NCBI GenBank assembly: GCA_021397845.1
Contig: CM038047.1
Location: 127,950,112 to 128,014,111 of the forward strand
Direction of reading: 5' to 3'
DNA length: 64,000 bases
DNA from: Areca catechu
Lineage: Eukaryota; Streptophyta; Magnoliopsida; Arecales; Arecaceae
Part shown: positions 1 through 11,198 of the stretch, piece by piece
Layout: the number at the start of each line of letters is the position of its first letter
Numbering within the stretch: position 1 is the first letter of the stretch
Program-made: the position numbers and the translations under genes
The notes under the pieces: generated by a model
What the model was told of the DNA's origin: nothing
The model's input: the letters and a program-made list of their open reading frames with translations, nothing else
Databases searched by the model: none

Positions 1-2340
1 CCATGATATAGGTTTTGGTCAACAGATTTACCTGATTCATCTTTGTCAAGTCTACAAGAGGAGCTCATAGGCGTACCTAATGGCTTGGTGTTCTCCAACC
101 CAAACTTCTTTAGAATTTTTTTTGTGTACTTAGCTTGATTGATGAAGATCCCTGTTTGGTTTGCTTTATCTGGAGTCTGAGGAAGAAGTTAAGTTCTCCA
201 ATCATGCTCATCTCGAACTCACCCTGCATTAACTTTGCAAACTCTTGACAAAGAGATTTGTTAGTAGCACCGAATATGATATAATCTACATATATTTGTA
301 CTACTAAGAGATCATCATTCTTTTTCTTCAAAAATAAAGTTTCGTCAACATTACCTCTAGTAAAATCATTTTTGTGAAGAAAAGAACTTAAACGATCATA
401 CCAAGCTCTAGGAGCTTGTTTCAAATCATACAAAGCTTTATGAAGTTTGAAAACATGGTTTGGAAATTCATGGTTTTCAAAACCAGGTGGTTGTTCAAGA
501 AAAACCTCTTTTCGATAAAACCGTTCAAAAAGGTACTTTTAACATCCATTTGAAATAATTTAAAATCCATAAAATAAGCAAAAGCCAATAATAACCTAAT
601 TGCCTCAAGTCTAGCCACAGGAGCAAAGGTTTCATCAAAATCAATCCCTTCCTCTTGATTGTATCCTATGGCAATTAGTCTAGCTTTATTTCATCAAAAT
701 CAATTATCTTGCATGGTATTAATCCATTTACAATCATTTTTAGCTTCTTCAATAGTTTTTGGTCAAATTTATGAAACAAATACTATGTAATCACAAACAT
801 TCCTAAGAGATGTTTGAGTACTTACACCTTTAGATGGATCACCAATGATAAGTTCCTTGGGGTGTCCATGAGCATACCTTCATTCTTTGGATAGAGGAAC
901 AACAGTAGATGTATTTTCATCACCTTGTGCTTGATCTCCTTCATTGTTTTGATCAACTTCTTATTCTTTTTTAGGCTCTTCATTGTTGTTCACCTCTTTA
1001 GTTCTTTTGGTACCTGTTTCATCACAAAGCACATCTTCTTTTCTAGAAGATTTCTGGTCAGTTTCATCAAACACATGTGTGGATTCTTCAACAACAAGTG
1101 TTCTTCTGTTGAAGACCCTATATGCCTTGCTAGATATAGAGTATCCTAGAAAGACACCCTCATCTGACTTGCCATCAAATTTGCTCAAATTATCTTTACC
1201 ATTGTTTAAGATGAAACAACGATATCCAAAAACTCAAAAATATCAAATTGAAGGTTTTCTACCCTTCCAAAGCTCATATGGAGTTTTCTTTAATATTGGT
1301 CGGATTAAAACACGGTTCAAAACATAACATGCAGTGTTTATGGCTTCCACCCAAAAATATCTAGGTAGGTCATTTTCATAAAGCATGGTGCATGCCATTT
1401 CTTCAAGAATTCTATTTTTTCTTTCTACCACCCCATTTTGTTGAGGTGTCCTAGGTGCTGAAAAATTATGATGAATGCCATTTTCAATACAAAATTTATC
1501 AAAATTAGAATTTTTAAATTCAATTCCATGGTCACTTCTTAAAGATACAATAAAAACACCTTTTTCATTTGAAACTCTTTTATGAAATCTAATGAATTCA
1601 AAAAATATTTCATCTTTGTGTGCTAAAAATATGATCCATGTAAATCGTGAGAAATCGTCTACAATAACTAGACCGTACTTCTTATCTCCCAAACTAGATG
1701 TTCTATTTGGCCCAAAGAGCTCCATATGAAGCAACTCTAAGGTTCTAGAAGTAGTGATTACCCCTTTTGGTTTAAAAGAAAATTTGGTTTGTTTTGCAAG
1801 CTAGCATAAACTACAAATCTTGTCTTTTTCAAAACTAAGTTTTGGCAAATCTTTTATCAAAATCTTTTTGCTAAGTTTTGAAATCAAATGCATACTAGCA
1901 TGTCCTAGTCTACGATGCCAAAGCCAACTGGTTTCATTGATCTTGGCTTCCATTGCCACTAGGCATTGACTATTTTGAACAATAAAATCATTAAGATCAA
2001 CTATATAAATATTTCCATGCCTATGACCAATGAACTTGATGCCATTGTCATCTAAACTAGAAATAATACATATAGAAGATTCGAAAATAACTTAGAAATC
2101 TTTGTCACAAAATTGACTAATGCTAAGCAAATTATGTTTCAAACCAACAGCATATAATATATTTTCAGTATAAGTAGAAGGGGTGATATGGACTTTACCA
2201 ATTCCGAAAATCTTGACCTTTTCATTATCACCAAATGTCATATTACCATCATTTTGATATTCGAGTTATGAGAACTGCTCCACATCTCCGGTCATATGCC
2301 TTGAGCAACCGCTATCGAGGTACCAAATTCTTCTTTTATT
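1..2340 (-). pseudogene. pol: Copia-1 pol: protease, integrase, RT and partial RNase H
   Basis: This would be the polyprotein that processes itself, copies the RNA and inserts the cDNA. The protease begins near 2330 with WYLDSGCSRHMTG, so the active-site DSG is intact, and a stop follows within about 15 codons. The integrase core at 1734-1243 keeps D (IVDDFSRFTW), D (SDHGIEF) and E (GVVERKNR). RT pieces lie at 618-110 with the usual MYDLKQAPRAWY block. The catalytic YVDD is YVDY here, so the second aspartate is lost. The RNase H start continues to position 1 and off the window. Several frameshifts and stops separate the blocks, for example the spacer at 1235-620, so the gene is dead. Confidence 0.88.
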
Positions 2341-2436
2341 GGTTGCAAGGCATACCTACAATAAAAATCAAGTGAAGATTTTAGGTACCCAAGTCATCTT
2401 GGGTCTTAGGTTAGTGGCAATGGTTCATTTTGGAAC

Positions 2437-4062
2437 CTAGATTTTCTTAACATTACTCAATTTTCTCTTATTGCACAAGTAAGATTTATGCCCTACAGTA
2501 TCATAAGCATAACAAGTAATGGATGAAGATGCAGGTACAAAGAAATTTTTGAAAAATTTTTGCTTCATCTGAGTTCTATAACCTAAACTGGCTTTATTAA
2601 AAATAGCTATTTGATTATTTAAAAGCATATTCAATTTTTCAGAACTATATGTAAATTTATCAACAAATTTTAATTTTTCAATTTCTTCTTTATATTTCTT
2701 GTTTTCATCCAAAACTTCTTTGTTCTATTTTGAAAGGTTTTCATTTGATACAGAAAAGTTTTTCTTTTTCAAAACTTCCTTTTCTTTTCCAAGAATAATA
2801 ATCTTATTATTTAACCTTTTATTTTGAAGAAGTAGATAATCATTTTTAGTTAAAAACTTGTCATTAGCTTTGACTAAATCAAAATTTTGCCATTTTACTT
2901 CTTTATGTTTTGATTTCAGTTTTTGAAATTTTATAACTAACTCATCAAAAACTTCATGCAACTCTTCAAAAGTAAACTCATTTTTAGTTTTAGATAATAC
3001 CTCATCATGATCCGCCATCAAACAGAAGTTTATAACTTCTTGCTGTTCTTCTTCGGAGCTGGAGTATTCGCTGTCACTCCAGGTTGCCATCATGGCCTAT
3101 TTTCTTAGTTTTCTTCTGCTTTTCTTATATAAGGGGTAGTCCATCTTGAAGTGGCCCGACTTTTTGCATTCAAAGCATGTGGACTGCTCCTTTTCTTTCT
3201 CTTTCTCCTTCTCTTTGCTCGGCTCACCTTTTAGAGGTTTCTTCTTGAAGTTATATTTCTTCTTTCTCATGAACCTTCTAAATTTTCTTGCCATGAGAGC
3301 CATCTCATCTTCTTCATCTTCTTCTTCGGATTCATCGCTAGACTCTTCTCTTCTGATAGATTTGAAAGCAATCACTTTCTTCTTCTTGTCAACATCCACG
3401 TTCTTTTGTCTTAAATAAAGCTCATAAGTCATTAACGAGCCTAACAATTGCTCGAGAGATAGAGTGTTGACATCCTTGGCTTCCTCTATGGCCGTCACCT
3501 TGGTATCCCATGAAGCCGGAAGAGACCTGAGAAGTTTATTTACAAGTTCACCATTAGATATAATCTTTACTAAGCTTCTCATACCATTTACAATATTTGT
3601 GAACCTAGTATACATCTTACTAATAGATTCAGTAGGTTTTATCTTGAACATTTCATATATGTGAATGAGCATGTTAACCTTAGTAGTTTTCACTTGGTAT
3701 GTACCCTCATGGGTAATCTCAAGTGTGCCCCATATTTTCTTAGAGGAGAGATAATTAGATATTCTATTGAATTCACTCGGATCAAGAGAGCAAAACAATA
3801 GATTCATAGCCTTCGAATTAAGCTCTATTTGCTTAATATCATTCTCATCCCAATCATCTTCCATTTTTGGAGTGAGAATGCCATTAACTAACATAGTAGG
3901 TGGATGAGGACCTTTGATGATTGTCCTCCAAAGATTATAATCAATGGCTTAAATGAATATGCGAATGCGAGTTTTCCAATAAGTGTAATTAATGCCATTA
4001 AATAGTGGGAAACAGTTTAAAGCTTGACCTTCAACAACACACATTCGTATTAGGGCTGCCAT
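2437..4062 (-). pseudogene. gag: Copia-1 gag with zinc knuckle and coiled-coil tail
   Basis: The start is the ATG at 4062, about 37 bases inside the primer site; it opens MAALIRMC and continues into the copia gag block NYTYWKTRIRIF. One frame runs from 4062 to 2437 and is broken only by stops near 3949 (TAA), at 3097 (TAG) and at 2725 (TAG). The gag core (UBN2-type) is at 3894-3300. It is followed by a lysine-rich stretch, a CCHC knuckle (CFECKKSGHFKMDYP, last Cys lost to Tyr), then an acidic and lysine-rich likely coiled coil (3093-2725) and a second, decayed knuckle near 2500. The product would package genomic RNA in virus-like particles. The lack of indels suggests decay by substitution. 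Confidence 0.85.
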
Positions 4063-4098
4063 GATCTTTTACTCAAGATCCTTAGACCTATAGGAGAG

Positions 4099-4117
4099 TA
4101 TCGATGCTCTAATACCA
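4099..4117 (-). promoter_or_regulatory. Copia-1 primer-binding site
   Basis: The minus strand reads TGGTATTAGAGC, one base from the TGGTATCAGAGC that pairs with the 3' end of plant initiator Met-tRNA. It lies 2 bases inside the LTR end (LTR boundary 4120). This fixes the direction of the element. Confidence 0.8.
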
Positions 4118-4119
4118 CT

Positions 4120-5230
4120 TGTTGCCTAGAAATGGAGCCCAAGAGGGGGGATGAATTAGATCTTATAAAAATTTAAAGCAATAATATGCAGGCCTTTTGG
4201 TGTTTGTGAGTAATCAAATTGATGCACTAGATTATATGCAGTGAAAAGCAATAATTAGAGTGCAAGAAGTAAAGAATAAGAGGTAGAAGAGATAATCATA
4301 TACAAACATAAGGTTTATAGTGGTTCAGTGCAAACCTAGCACCTACATCCACTCCCCAAGCCACCCTTGTGAAATCCACTATAATATCTCCAAGATTACA
4401 GCCGACTTGTTTTTCAAAAGGCTTACAAGTCAAAACCTATATTGGTTTTATCACCTAAGCTTACCAACAAACCTTTACACTTGTTTTATCTTTGGGCTCA
4501 CAAGACAACCCTAGTTGGTTTTGTCCCTTTGGCTCACCAACAACCATAACAACTTACTTTCAAGAAACCGTTAAAAGCTAGCTCAAAACACAAGAGAATT
4601 TCATATATACAATTTAAATAAACAAAACAAACTCTCTTCAAGAGTTGAATGGAAGCTTTGAGGCTCTAATTGATGCTTGTCTTGTCTTCTTCTTGGAATA
4701 TTCTTCAAGCTCTCTTTATGGAAAGATGAAAGGATAGGCTTGTAAGCTTTTTCAGGAAATCTCTCTTTTAATGGTTTTTGAAGTAAAGTTCTTGAGGGAA
4801 TATTGGATTTTGAGCTTTCAATGGACTTCAATGCTTCAATAATGAGTTTGGTGAATCTTAAATACTTCAAAAACTTCCAAAAAATGGTTTATGACCATTG
4901 GAGCTTCGAATCTAGCCATTTGGAGCTTGAAAATATATTTCTGTACTTCAAAAAAATAGATCCATTAGGGCTGTCAGAACCTGAGTGTCGATACTTGGTT
5001 TGTCAGGTGTCGACACTTGACACAAAAACTCTTCATTGGTCAAGATTTTCAAAACATCTCAGGCCTTGAGTCAACACTTGGGAACTTAAGTGTCGACACT
5101 TGAGTTTCAGGTGTCGATACTTGAATTCTGGGTGTCGACACTTGGCATACCAAGAAGTTTTTCTACATGCCAAATGCTGAAGTGTCGACACTTAGCCTTC
5201 CATGTGTCGACACTTGGTTCTACAAAATTT
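4120..5230 (-). repeat. Copia-1 5' LTR, truncated at its outer end
   Basis: The inner end is TGTTGCC at 4120 (plus strand), matching the Copia-2 LTR inner end at 12882. Similarity to the Copia-2 LTR is visible around 4310-4520 (a run of CA-rich blocks ending in caccaacaa-like text). Five exact GTGTCGACAC palindromes lie at 5007, 5090, 5132, 5182 and 5204. After about 5220 the match to the Copia-2 LTR ends, so the outer part is missing or replaced. No TSD could be assigned. Confidence 0.7.
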
Positions 5231-5236
5231 AGAAAT

Positions 5237-6176
5237 GTGTGCCGATAAAAGAAATAATTTAAGGAGTAAGAGAGAAGGACTTCTCCTCTCTCCCACTCTT
5301 TTGTCGCCCAACTCAGATAAAAGCCAATCAAGTTGTCGCCCAAGCCATGAAGAGCCAATTTAAATTTCAAATTCAAGAAAGATGCCATGAAGCCAAAAAG
5401 TGTTTGAATAAGAATTTAAATTTAAATATAATTTGAATTCAAAAGAGTCCTACGATATCTTCATGTGTGAAGAACCCTATAAATAGGACCCCATACCCCC
5501 GCTTGTAATTATTATTGATTTATGAAATAAAATACATTTTTTCATCAACAAAGCTGGGTTAGGCTTTAATGTTTTTCTCTAAGGGCAGGGAGGTCCTTAA
5601 GAGCTCAAGGCGGGAAGGTCCTTGAGAGCTCAAGGTGGTGAGTTCCTTGAGTGGAGGTTCTGCCAGATTCGACAAACTGCTACCGATATTCTTCAAGCTC
5701 TACACATCCAATGCTTCATTTTTTTCCATTTTGAACCGATTTACTTCATTTTTAAAGTTTTGTTTGCTTCCTTTTCTGTAGATCCCAGGTGTTCAAGGAC
5801 TTTAGAGGATGGATCCTTTGCTTCCGAACCGAGATCTGATGGTAGATCTAAAATCTGGAGTCCCGATCTTCATCCTGCTATGAGATCTTAGTGACTAAGC
5901 AGCTGATCTATACTGAGTCAAAGATAATCTTCATTAGGGTAAGAAACCAATCCTTTCTCATTAGATTTGGTAGTTGAAACATGGAACAGCCTAATCTTAG
6001 ATGGTTTCCTAGCTGTCGGGTCCTTTTACTTTATAGCTTGCGAATCAGATTGCAGGAAAGTAGTTAGTTACTTTCTTTAATCTCTGTAGTATGTTATGTT
6101 TAGTTGCTTTACCGTTATGATTATTGCTCTTTAAAACATCTTAGACTAAAATTAGATCATCTTACATTGCATTGCA
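5237..6176 (+). repeat. Unassigned LTR-like or promoter-bearing stretch
   Basis: No protein match. It reads like a plus-strand LTR: CTATAAATAG at 5477-5486, then an A-rich AATAAA-like stretch (5520-5545), then a leader-like region. A 25-bp direct repeat starts at 5591 and 5616 with a partial third unit at 5641. Boundaries are guesses: a TG near 5236 and a CA near 6176 are possible, but the flanking five bases do not match. It could be a solo LTR, a truncated element, or Copia-2 3' sequence after the extra ORF. Confidence 0.35.
5477..5486 (+). promoter_or_regulatory. TATA box of the unassigned LTR-like stretch
   Basis: The sequence CTATAAATAG is followed about 30 bases on by a C-rich run and then AT-rich text, like the TATA and start region of a plant LTR. 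It is near-palindromic, so its direction is inferred from the AATAAA-like text downstream. Confidence 0.4.
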
Positions 6177-7541
6177 TCATTCCATATCAGTCACGAATGG
6201 GACTCTAGGCAAGTCTACTGTCACCTCTGCCATTGGCTCTGAAATCAGGTCTCGAAAGTCAAAACCATCAGAGACAGTCTCCTCATCATCATCACCATAA
6301 CTATCATCCATCAATGGTGCTAGGGCAGGTGGAGCTGGAGAAGAAACTAGAGTACTCCCTGTAGAAGGTCTGGACAGTGCAGTCAAAATAGCTAAGATGT
6401 CATCACTCAATCCTCTATGGTTCTCTTTGGTCTCAGCAATAAAATAGTCAAGTCGCTATCTAATAATCAAGATATCTATCTCTATGCGATTGACTCTGTC
6501 CATCAAAATCTCTGAAGCTCCTGGAGTATCCAACTGAAATGGCTGAGGCTGTGGTGTGGGCTCAGACTGAGTAGCAGACTCTAGCTGCGCTGTTGGCTCA
6601 GGCTGACTCTCTGGAAGAGGTGCCTCTGTAGGTCCTGCCTTATCAGAAAGTATATGCTCCTCCTCTACAGCATCATCATCTCTGTCATCGGCCTGACTAG
6701 ATACTCTATATCTCCACTGGCATCTAAATAGCTGATATCCCATCCGATGTAAAGACCTGATGTCATAGACATTAGTGTGTAGGAGCATCTAGAAGGGCTC
6801 ATCCTCAAAACTAACACCATACTCTCTGAACAACAATGTCAACCCCATCCCGTAGGGTAAGCAGAGTCTCTGACTCATCGAAGCCTCCGTCATATGATGT
6901 ACCATGAGCATTGGAAGGTAGACTGGAGTGTGCTGAACCAATGAGACCATCATGAGCAACTCTCTCTCAGTGATGTAGTCAAAACATCCGATCTTTGGCA
7001 GAAGAATTTGGACAACAATATGGTTTAGAAGTCTTATCTCTGCAGATAAATGGGATGCAGGTATAGTGGCTCCCTCAGGGAAAATGTCTGACTCAAATAT
7101 GCACTAAAGTCCACTCACTCTGTTAATCAGACTATCAACAATTGAACCAGTCATAGAAATATCCCATACCCTACTCAATATTGCTAAAGTCACGGGGATA
7201 TCCCTGCCTCTGACCTGAGCTATCCAACCATCACTCCTATGGGCTAATGATCCATAGAACTCTCGTATGAGCCCTGGGAAGTATCTCTCACTCAGAGAAT
7301 AGAATGACGTTAGACCAGCATCTCTAATCCACTGACCTATCCTGAAGTACTGCTGGTCAACAAAACCAAAATCCACATGACATCCTCCGACAACCATCTT
7401 CGAGCTCATCCGACTAGAAGCAGTGAATAGTGGTCGAACAGGTGGATCTGGAGCTCTAACTTCATGTTTGGCTTTGGTTCTTCATTCTTCTTCATGATTG
7501 GATGGCCGAGGGCGACAAACAACCTGTTTCCTAGGTTCCAT
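6177..7541 (-). pseudogene. Copia-2 extra ORF after pol (SIRE-type ORF3, plant transposon-protein type)
   Basis: One 454-codon frame runs from ATG at 7541 to TAA-strand stop TGA at 6177 without any frameshift. It is interrupted by four stops: TGA at 7484-7482 and TAG at 7106-7104, 6791-6789 and 6458-6456. The N-terminal third has a globular block (about residues 50-140) with FYGSLAHRSDGWIAQVRG, which resembles the 'putative plant transposon protein' domain found in plant retroelements. The middle is unassigned. The C-terminal third is rich in Pro, Glu and Gln with acidic runs. SIRE-type elements carry an ORF here that has been called env-like. I see no signal peptide or clear membrane span, so an envelope role is not supported by this copy. 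Confidence 0.7.
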
Positions 7542-8026
7542 TGCACACAAGAGGGATTTGAACAAGAATGAAAAGAAACCTAGGGTTTTTAGGGTTCAAA
7601 GTGGAAATGGGAGAGGGAATGTCACTCAATCCGAACTAAAAGCCATCCAAAATGAAGAATTGAGGTGTTTTTAGCTAAGATTGGATGGAAGGAACAGTTG
7701 GGAAGAGTTAGGGCTTGTGTCGGCTCTAGTGGGGAGGAGAAATGGAAGAAAAAGACACTTCAGTTTGCTCTTAACCTCAGTCTGTAGCCATTCAGGTGTC
7801 GACTCACGAATGTGTCGACACTTTCAGGTGTCGACACATTAATATGTCGACACATCGACTTAAAACCAAAAATCAAGAGAATGAAGCGCAGATCAAAGTC
7901 ACATGAATTGTGATGAAGTTTAATAAGATTAATATCAAACTTGAATTATTTTGAGTCAAAGATTGAAAGATTTTAATCAAAAGGATTAATGATCCTGAGT
8001 TCTCTTCTAATCATACAGAATTGATC
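7542..8026 (-). other. Spacer between Copia-2 pol and its extra ORF
   Basis: There is no coding sequence. Read on the minus strand it has two exact GTGTCGACAC palindromes (7828, 7812) and close variants. A pyrimidine-rich, CCCTAA-containing stretch follows, ending just before the ATG at 7541. The text resembles a 5' leader and may serve a subgenomic or spliced message for the extra ORF. That is inference. Confidence 0.45.
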
Positions 8027-11000
8027 TTATTGAAGAGGCTTAGTCAAAATATTAGCTAATTATAATTCAGTACAAATAAATTCAAGCACAATATCATTAT
8101 TTTCAACATGATCTCTAATAAAATGATGCCTAATTTCAATATGTTTACTTATAGAATGTTGAACAGGATTTTTAGTCAAACAAATAGCATTGGTATTATC
8201 ACATTTTATAGGTATACTAGTTAACTTGATTCCAAAATCTTCAAGTTGTTGCTTAATCTATAAGATTTGAGCACAACAACTTCTTGGTGCAATATACTCA
8301 GCTTCAGCTGTGGATAGTGCAACTGAAGTTTATTTCTTGCTAAACCAGGAGATTAAGCTAACTCCAAGAAATTGGCAAGTTCCACTGGTACTTTTTTGAT
8401 CTAATTTATAACCAGCAAAATCAGCATCAGAATATCCAATTAATTTTGTAGAAGAGACTCTAGAATACCATAAGCCAATATCAATTGTACCAGATAGATA
8501 TCTAATAATATACTTAATAGCCAATAGATGTGATTCCTTAGTTTCAGATTGATATCTAGCACACATGCATACACAGAACATTATATCTGGTCTATTAGCA
8601 GTTAAGTACAATAAAGAACTAATCATATCTCTGTATAATTTTTGATCTATAGATTTACCATGCTCATCTTTATCAAGTTTACAAGAGGGGCTCATAGGTG
8701 TACCTATTGACTTAGTAGTCTCCGTCCCAAACTTCTTTAGAATTTCTCTTAGGTACTTAGCTTGGTTGATGAAGATTCCATCTTTAGTTTGCTTGATTTA
8801 GAGTCCGAGAAAGAAATTAAGTTCTCCTATCATGCACATCTCGAACTCACCCTGCATTAGCTTAACAAACTCTCGATAAAGAATTTCATTAGTAGCACCG
8901 AAAATAATATCATCAACATAGATTTTCACTACTAATAAATCATCATCTTTTTTTCTTAAAAACAAAGTTTTATCAACATGGCCTCTAGAGAAATCATTTT
9001 CAATCAGAAATTTGTTGAGTCTTTCATACCATGCTCGGGGTGCTTGCATTAATCCATAAAGTACCTTGTGCAATTTAAAAACATGATCAGGATGTGCATG
9101 ATTTTCAAATCCAGGTGGTTGTTCAACAAAAACCTCTTCTATTATAAAACCATTCAGAAAAGTACTTTTAACATCCATTTAAAATAATTTGAAATTCATA
9201 AAATAAGCAAATGCTAACAGTAGTCTAATTACTTCAAGTCTAGCAACAGGAGTAAAAGTTTCATCAAAATCAGTTCCTTCCTCCTGATTGTAGCCTTTGG
9301 CAACTAGCCTAGCTTTATTTCTAACAATAATTCCATTTTCATCTAATTTATTCCTAAACACCCATTTAGTGCCAATAATAGAAACATTAGATGGTCTTTC
9401 TATTAATGCCAAACATTATTTCTATCAAACTAAATTAATTCATCTTGCATAGAATTTATCTAGTTAGGGTCTATTTTAGCATCTTCAAAATATTTAGGCT
9501 CTACATGAGAAACAAAAACTATATAATCACATTCATTTCTAATTAAGGCTCTAGTTCTTACCCCTTTAGATGGATCACCTAAGATTAATTCATTAGGATG
9601 TCCATGAGCATACCTCCACTCCTTAGGTAGATTTTGGTGATTTGGAGTGTCTTCACTTTTTTCATTTTTGTCTTGATCTTCTTCACTTGGCTGAGAGGGT
9701 TGATCATTCAATATCAACTTTTGAAGCTTATCAGCACTTTCACATGCATCAGAAGTATCCTCTTTTCTGGAGGATTTGTTAGCAGACTCTTCAAAAACAA
9801 CATGTACAGACTCCTCTATAACTAGGGTTCTTTTATTAAAAACTCTATATGCCCTACTTGATGTAGAGTATCCTAAAAAGATACCTTCATCAGACTTGAC
9901 ATCAAATTTTTCAAGATTGTCTTTGCCATTATTTAAGATAAAACATTGACAACCAAAAATCCGAAAATATTTTAAAGTTGGTTTTCTTGGATTCCAAAGT
10001 TTATAAGGAGTTTTCTTTAAAATAGGGTGAATCAAAACTCGATTTAAAATATAACATGCAGCATTAATAGCTTCAGCCCAAAAATACCTTGGTAAATCAT
10101 TTTCATAAAGCATAGTGCATTTCATTTCTTCTAAAGTATAATTTTTACTTTCTACTACCCCATTCTGTAGAGGTGTCATAGGTGCAGAAAAATTGTGTCA
10201 ATACCTTTTTCATTACAAAAGCTTTCGAAATCCTGATTTTCAAATTCAGAACCATGATCACTACATATGCAAATAATTGAAACACCTTTTTTATTTAAAA
10301 CTTTTCAGTAAAACTTTACAAATACAGAAAATGATTCATCTTTATGTGCTAGAAAGAATACCCAAGTAAATCTTGAAAAATCATCCACTATAACTAATCC
10401 ATATCTCTTGCCTCCTAGATTGGATGTTCTAGTTGGTCCAAAGAGATCCATATGAAGTAGTTCTAGTGACCTACTAGTAGTTGCAAAACCTTTAGGCTTG
10501 AAAGAAGTTTTAACTTATTTTCCAAATTGACATTCTTAGCAAACTCTATCTTTTTCAAAATAATGTTTCGATAAATCTCTAACTAAATTCTTTTTGCAAT
10601 GTTTTGAAAGTAGATACATACTAGCATGACCTAGTCTTCTATGCAAAAGCCAACTAGTCTCATCTTTTGTAGACTTCATTGCAACAAGGCATTGTCCATT
10701 AGGCAAAGATAGATCATCTAAATCTATCAAATAAATATTGTCATGCCTTTTTTCAATGAATTATACTCCATTTTTATCCAGACTAGCAATCATGCAATAA
10801 GATGATTTAAAAATAAAATGAAAACCTTTATCGCAAAACTGACTAATACTTAAAAGATTATGCTTCAAACCTTCAACTAAAAGTACATTGCTAATACAAG
10901 TAGAAGGAGTAATGTGAACCTTACCAATACCAATGATTTTTCTTTTACCATTATCCCCGAAGGTCACACTCCGTCCATTCATTGCTTCAAGAGAAGTGAA

Positions 11001-11090
11001 TTGCTTCACATCTCTTGTCATGTGCCTTGACCAACCACTATCAAGATACCAAAGACTTTTGTTCTCCTTGGTTGCAAGACACACATGCAA
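8027..11090 (-). pseudogene. pol: Copia-2 pol: protease, GAG-pre-integrase, integrase, RT, RNase H
   Basis: The order on the minus strand is as follows. The protease is at 11090-10761 with intact DSG in WYLDSGWSRHMTRD. The GAG-pre-integrase HHCC region is at 10730-10536 (SWLLHRRLGHAS). The integrase core is at 10500-10150 and carries a stop, then continues at 10179-9460. RT is at 9412-8798 with catalytic YVDDIIFG intact. RNase H is at 8695-8027 and ends with the copia block containing IEIRHHFIRDHVE and a TAA stop at 8027. A CAA-to-TAA change breaks the frame shortly before the natural end. Frameshifts near 9180, 9440 and 10190 make it non-functional, although the RT active site survives. Confidence 0.87.
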
Positions 11091-11198
11091 TACAAATCAA
11101 GCTTTGTTTTTAGGTACCCAAGCCAATTTGGGTCCTTTAGGGTTAGCACTTAAAATGGTTCCTTTTGGAACCCAAACTTTTTCAAAAGAATTAATTTT

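Larger units (their letters stand above)
1..5230 (-). mobile_element. Copia-1: SIRE/Maximus-like Ty1/copia retrotransposon, cut by the left window edge
   Basis: Read on the minus strand the order is 5' LTR (from 4120 upward), primer site, gag, protease, integrase, RT and start of RNase H, which is the Ty1/copia order. gag and pol share one frame. The LTR end carries the C-rich motif facing gag (plus strand: aagaggggggatgaattag, 4141-4159), which I know from SIRE/Maximus LTRs. The 3' LTR lies outside the window. The outer end of the 5' LTR is lost, because the sequence stops resembling the Copia-2 LTR after about 5220. Lineage assignment is from memory of the family and not from a tree. Confidence 0.85.

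Noticed and set aside
6177..7541. Calling the extra ORF an envelope protein
   Set aside because: No signal peptide, clear membrane span or cleavage site is visible; position alone is the usual reason for that name.
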